A stretch of DNA of 18,301 nucleotides. It comes from Clostridiales bacterium (GTDB lineage: Bacteria; Bacillota_A; Clostridia; Peptostreptococcales; Anaerovoracaceae). The notes beneath the pieces are model-generated. The model had not been told where the DNA came from. It saw only the letters and a list, made by a program, of their open reading frames with translations, and ran no database searches. The stretch is from assembly GCA_012510935.1 (NCBI GenBank), contig JAAZHB010000104.1, positions 1 through 18,301 on the forward strand, written 5' to 3'. The translations under genes and the position numbers were made by a program. The number at the start of each line of letters is the position of its first letter. Within the stretch, counting starts at the first letter, position 1. Positions 15,577-18,301 of this stretch are shown here, piece after piece.

Positions 15577-16500
15577 CTACTTGGCCTTTCTCCCGAGCTT
15601 ACCCCAGAACTTGAATGTCATTGGCCAAAGAACTCCAGCTACAGCAACAACGAGGAAGTATCTTAGCAAATCTGCAATACCATTTGGACCAATGATTGCA
15701 TATAGTGGAGCCTTAAGAAGCGCCTTAATTGCGAGAACAATCGCAAGCCCAAGAACTGTCTTAAGAAGTTGAGCCCACCACACAGCATGCGTATCAAAGT
15801 GAAGATATCGAGTATCGCATTCATATGTTAAGACAAGCCCAAGAATAGCTCCAAGAAGCTTATAAGCATGTTCAACTGCTGAATTAAGGTTAGTTGCATC
15901 AATATCCAAAGGGAATTTTGCAAAGTTCACATATGCAAGGAATGCCAGGCATAGAACTAGCAAACCACCGAGTAGATATCGCATATTATTAGGTTTCTCA
16001 ACAGATTTACGAATCAAAGGATAGAAGCCAAATACCATAGCAAGCGCGATTACAATGGATGTCCCTACATCATAAGGTGTGTGAACGCCAAGGTACAATC
16101 GCGAGAGTGGAACGAGTATGCAGATTATAATTGCAGGGATTCGAATCCACTTATTTGAGTACCATCTTGCCAAGCTTCCGTATAGTCCAATCGCACTCTG
16201 CGTGTGGCCGCTTGGGAACGAGTATCCTGTGGCGGCACTTCTAGCACTCTCAACAATCGTAAAGTTTGGGTCTTTAACCCATGGGCGAGGAATTCGGCAC
16301 ACAATTTTCAGAAATTGGTTCGCAACAGTTCCCGTAAGTCCAACCATAAATATGTAATAGGCCAGAGTTTTATTGATACACCAGAATACAAGGATTGCCA
16401 CTGCAAGGAAAATGGTCTCTTCTCCAAGATGGGTAATCAATGAGAAAAAAGTATCAAAAAACGGGGCCCGTAGGTTCTCGAGAAAATATAATAGTTCCAA
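15577..16500 (-). CDS. PAP2-family membrane phosphatase
   Basis: This 307-residue multi-spanning membrane protein carries the complete acid phosphatase signature: K-x6-RP (Lys65, Arg72, Pro73), PSGH (96-99) and SR-x5-H-x3-D (Ser133, Arg134, His140, Asp144). His140 is the expected nucleophile and His99 the acid/base. Such enzymes remove phosphate from lipid phosphates such as undecaprenyl pyrophosphate or phosphatidic acid at the membrane; the substrate here is unknown. The C-terminal ~130 residues add further membrane segments beyond the core, longer than minimal PAP2 proteins. The start is TTG 16500, supported by AGGAGG 5 nt upstream. A terminator separates it from thrH upstream, so it has its own promoter or depends on read-through. 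I see no clear promoter in the gap. Confidence 0.9.
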   Translation of the reverse strand: MELLYFLENLRAPFFDTFFSLITHLGEETIFLAVAILVFWCINKTLAYYIFMVGLTGTVANQFLKIVCRIPRPWVKDPNFTIVESARSAATGYSFPSGHTQSAIGLYGSLARWYSNKWIRIPAIIICILVPLSRLYLGVHTPYDVGTSIVIALAMVFGFYPLIRKSVEKPNNMRYLLGGLLVLCLAFLAYVNFAKFPLDIDATNLNSAVEHAYKLLGAILGLVLTYECDTRYLHFDTHAVWWAQLLKTVLGLAIVLAIKALLKAPLYAIIGPNGIADLLRYFLVVAVAGVLWPMTFKFWGKLGRKAK

Positions 16501-16564
16501 GGGTTCCTCCTAAAAAAGCGAGAGTACATGTTCTATCGTAATTCGCATCCCGCGGTGTTTTCTT

Positions 16565-16602
16565 AAAATAAAAGAGCCGAAACAGTGATGCTACGGCCCT
16601 TT
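16565..16602 (-). terminator. Rho-independent terminator after thrH
   Basis: On the minus strand AAAGGGCCG (16602-16594) pairs with CGGCTCTTT (16579-16571) with one G-U, around a 14-nt loop. It continues into a U-rich tail (TTTTATTTT, ending at 16565). It lies 15 nt past the thrH stop. Confidence 0.75.
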
Positions 16603-16617
16603 GTGAATATCAATGTT

Positions 16618-17217
16618 CTATAATGCTGTTCTAATAGCATTAAGGAGCTCGTCATATTCCTCAAAAGCTGGGAATTCAGGATAATCTGCCTTAAGCTGAT
16701 CAGTTGTCTTAAAGAGGAAACCAGCCTTACTAGCCTTGATCATTCCAAGGTCATTGAAGCTGTCTCCTGCAGCGATAGTCTCAAAGCCGATAGTCTGAAG
16801 ACCGCGAACAGTGGTATATTTTGATGGATTAACTCTCATTCTGTAATCTTCAATCATACCGTCTTCTCCTACAATTAGCTCATTGCAGAAAAGTGTAGGG
16901 AAGCCAAGCTTCTCCATTAGTGGCTGAGCAAATTGAGTAAATGTATCACTCAGAATAATAACCTGAGTCTCTCTTTTAAGTGTATCAATAAAGTCCTTTG
17001 CTCCTGGGAATGGATCGAGCTGCCCAATTACATTCTGAATCTCTTTGATGCCTAGATTATGTTCTCTAAGCAAGTCAATTCTGTATTTCATCAGCTTGTC
17101 GTAATCAGGTTCATCCCTTGTGGTTCTTGCAAATTCAGGAATTCCTGTTACTTTCGCAAAATTAATCCAGATTTCAGGCACTAGAACCCCTTCCATATCT
17201 AAGCATACAATGTTCAT
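16618..17217 (-). CDS. thrH: ThrH-type phosphoserine phosphatase / homoserine phosphotransferase
   Basis: This 199-residue HAD-superfamily protein strongly resembles Pseudomonas ThrH, which can move phosphate from phosphoserine to homoserine as well as hydrolyse phosphoserine. The nucleophile motif is CLDMEGVLVPEIW (Asp7), the ThrH-specific D-x-E form rather than DxDGT. Motif II is ILSDTF (Ser90, Asp91), and motif IV AAGDSFND (Asp152, Asp156) binds Mg. The length and the stretch TTRDEPDYDKLMKYR match the family. It would act in serine synthesis or threonine metabolism; no other genes of those pathways are nearby. ATG 17217 has AAAGGA about 12 nt upstream, and GGTGAG closer in. Its own promoter lies at the end of the upstream acetyltransferase gene, and a terminator follows. 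Confidence 0.92.
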   Translation of the reverse strand: MNIVCLDMEGVLVPEIWINFAKVTGIPEFARTTRDEPDYDKLMKYRIDLLREHNLGIKEIQNVIGQLDPFPGAKDFIDTLKRETQVIILSDTFTQFAQPLMEKLGFPTLFCNELIVGEDGMIEDYRMRVNPSKYTTVRGLQTIGFETIAAGDSFNDLGMIKASKAGFLFKTTDQLKADYPEFPAFEEYDELLNAIRTAL

Positions 17218-17291
17218 TGGCTCACCAATTCCTTTCAGTATAAACTTGGTATAAATAACAAAAAAGCTAATTAAATTTCACAATTATTACA

Positions 17292-17321
17292 AGTATAATG
17301 CATAGACGGCTATCTAGTCAA
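17292..17321 (-). promoter_or_regulatory. Promoter for thrH overlapping the end of the GNAT gene
   Basis: On the minus strand TTGACT (17321-17316) and TATACT (17297-17292) are 18 nt apart. The -35 box includes the last codons and stop of the acetyltransferase gene. The predicted leader to ATG 17217 is about 68 nt. Confidence 0.65.
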
Positions 17322-18237
17322 AAGGAAAACCAAAATATCCATGGGTAAATTTAAAACCGCCTTCAGAAGCGATATCACCAGCAATCATTGCCTGTACGAA
17401 CTCAGCGCCAAGACGCCCAGTTTGCAAATATTCGCTACCTGGAGATCTATAGGCAAGCTGTGATTTCCCATATACTTTTGCAATTACTGCAAGTGCCGCC
17501 TCAATCTGTTCTATTGGCAAATCATCTGCTGCGAGAACTTCCGAGAAGAAAATACTGTCTTCGTGGATTGAATCAATTACAGCTATAACTTTGTTGTTGC
17601 ATGATGCTACAAACTCTTTGCTGCTTAAATCGATAAACTTCATTGCGGCATCGCTAAGTTTAATGTGAACTGTATCTTCTAACATTTGCTCTCTTAAGAT
17701 AGCATATTCATTAATATCTATTTTGTCGACTTCGTGACTTTCTAGTGCAGAGATGTCAAAAAAAGCTCCGTTAAGATTAAGAGTGCGAGCTGTGGCATAG
17801 AATCTAGGCTCATAGCCAAGCGGCTGATAGAACTTAATTAAACTAGGCTGAGCAGGGCAGAGCATGGATACGCCTCCGCGTTCAAAGGCCAGCTCTCTTA
17901 TATGCTCGGTGATAGCTGAACCATAACCTTTGCTCCTGAGTTCTGGGTTAGTATAAATGGCATAGCTTACATAGCAAGGTTTAATAATCGGCGCTGGCGT
18001 ATGACCAGCTGAAGCATTTACAATACATGATGACGGCACAATCAATTCGCCCATATCCAGCATTGTGGCAGCAGCCTTAATCTCACTGGTATCTGAATCA
18101 GTAAGGATGTAGGCTTCAGCAGAGTCTCCCCAACATTCAAAGAATGCATCAACATAATCTTCCGTGTCCTCAAAGACTTCGCACCAAAGAGCTCTCATTT
18201 CTATGAATTCCGAAGTCGTTTTCTTAATCTCGTCCAT
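17314..18237 (-). CDS. GNAT-family N-acetyltransferase
   Basis: This 307-residue protein has an N-terminal GNAT fold that moves an acetyl group from acetyl-CoA to an unknown amine. The segment CYVSYAIYTNPELRSKGYGSAITEHI contains the acetyl-CoA pyrophosphate loop R-x-x-G-x-G (Arg101 to Gly106). IKFYQPLGYEPR is the typical motif B end (FY-x3-GY). The C-terminal ~150 residues may be a second, degenerate GNAT-like or Eis-like half without the loop motif; I cannot settle this. ATG 18237 has GGGAGGA 8 nt upstream. Its -10/-35 region would lie in the last 60 bases of the window, where I see no clear promoter. Substrate cannot be inferred from context. Confidence 0.85.
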   Translation of the reverse strand: MDEIKKTTSEFIEMRALWCEVFEDTEDYVDAFFECWGDSAEAYILTDSDTSEIKAAATMLDMGELIVPSSCIVNASAGHTPAPIIKPCYVSYAIYTNPELRSKGYGSAITEHIRELAFERGGVSMLCPAQPSLIKFYQPLGYEPRFYATARTLNLNGAFFDISALESHEVDKIDINEYAILREQMLEDTVHIKLSDAAMKFIDLSSKEFVASCNNKVIAVIDSIHEDSIFFSEVLAADDLPIEQIEAALAVIAKVYGKSQLAYRSPGSEYLQTGRLGAEFVQAMIAGDIASEGGFKFTHGYFGFPFD

Positions 18238-18301
18238 AAAACTAATCCTCCCATTCTTGTTTCTACGCAGTTCTTATTTCGCTGCAGGTCTTTTTTCTAC
18301 A

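Noticed and set aside
18274..18301. C-terminal tail of a further upstream minus-strand gene (reads VEKRPAAK then stop)
   Set aside because: Only eight codons are visible, and another frame is also open to a nearby stop; too little to support a gene.

Overview
The window looks like chromosome from an anaerobic, low-to-moderate-GC member of the Bacillota, probably a clostridial lineage. The evidence is strong AGGAGG-type ribosome binding sites, frequent GTG/TTG starts, sigma-A-like promoters, an fhs-fchA-folD one-carbon cluster and a membrane-anchored LuxR-type regulator. An Anaerovoracaceae/Mogibacterium-like source would fit, but that is only a guess. I see no mobile elements, CRISPR arrays, tRNA or rRNA genes.

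Left part (1-3924, minus strand). The window opens inside a secreted protein with a signal peptide (1-396, C-terminus outside the window). Upstream of it lies a 461-residue multi-spanning membrane protein ending in a LuxR/GerE helix-turn-helix (503-1888). Next comes a likely two-gene operon, a membrane diguanylate cyclase followed by a type I phosphoribosyltransferase (3754 down to 2045). It has a good promoter (TTGACA-17-TAAAAT) and a strong terminator.

Centre (3910-10342, plus strand). Divergent from the cyclase, an extended -10 promoter drives a leader carrying an 11-bp inverted repeat. Three genes follow, chained by ATGA stop/start overlaps: a cytoplasmic hybrid histidine kinase with PAS-like sensor domains and a C-terminal receiver, then sbcD and sbcC, the Mre11/Rad50-like nuclease. 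A signalling kinase translationally coupled to a DNA-end-processing nuclease is the least ordinary arrangement here.

Right part (10456-18237, all minus strand). Reading in transcription order from the right: a GNAT acetyltransferase; a ThrH-type phosphoserine phosphatase/homoserine phosphotransferase with its own promoter and a terminator; a PAP2-type membrane phosphatase; a 566-residue P-loop protein with an HPr kinase/PEP carboxykinase-like nucleotide site and no clear function; then fhs, fchA and folD, which interconvert formate and C1-tetrahydrofolates. FolD here lacks the Lys and Gln that carry cyclohydrolase activity in ordinary FolD. It is probably only a dehydrogenase, with FchA supplying the cyclohydrolase step. 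A long hairpin separates the convergent sbcC and folD genes.

Most of the region is housekeeping. I found no clear evidence of a wholly new system. The points most worth following are the kinase-SbcDC coupling, the FolD active-site loss, and the unassigned HprK-like kinase with its duplicated 22-bp upstream element.
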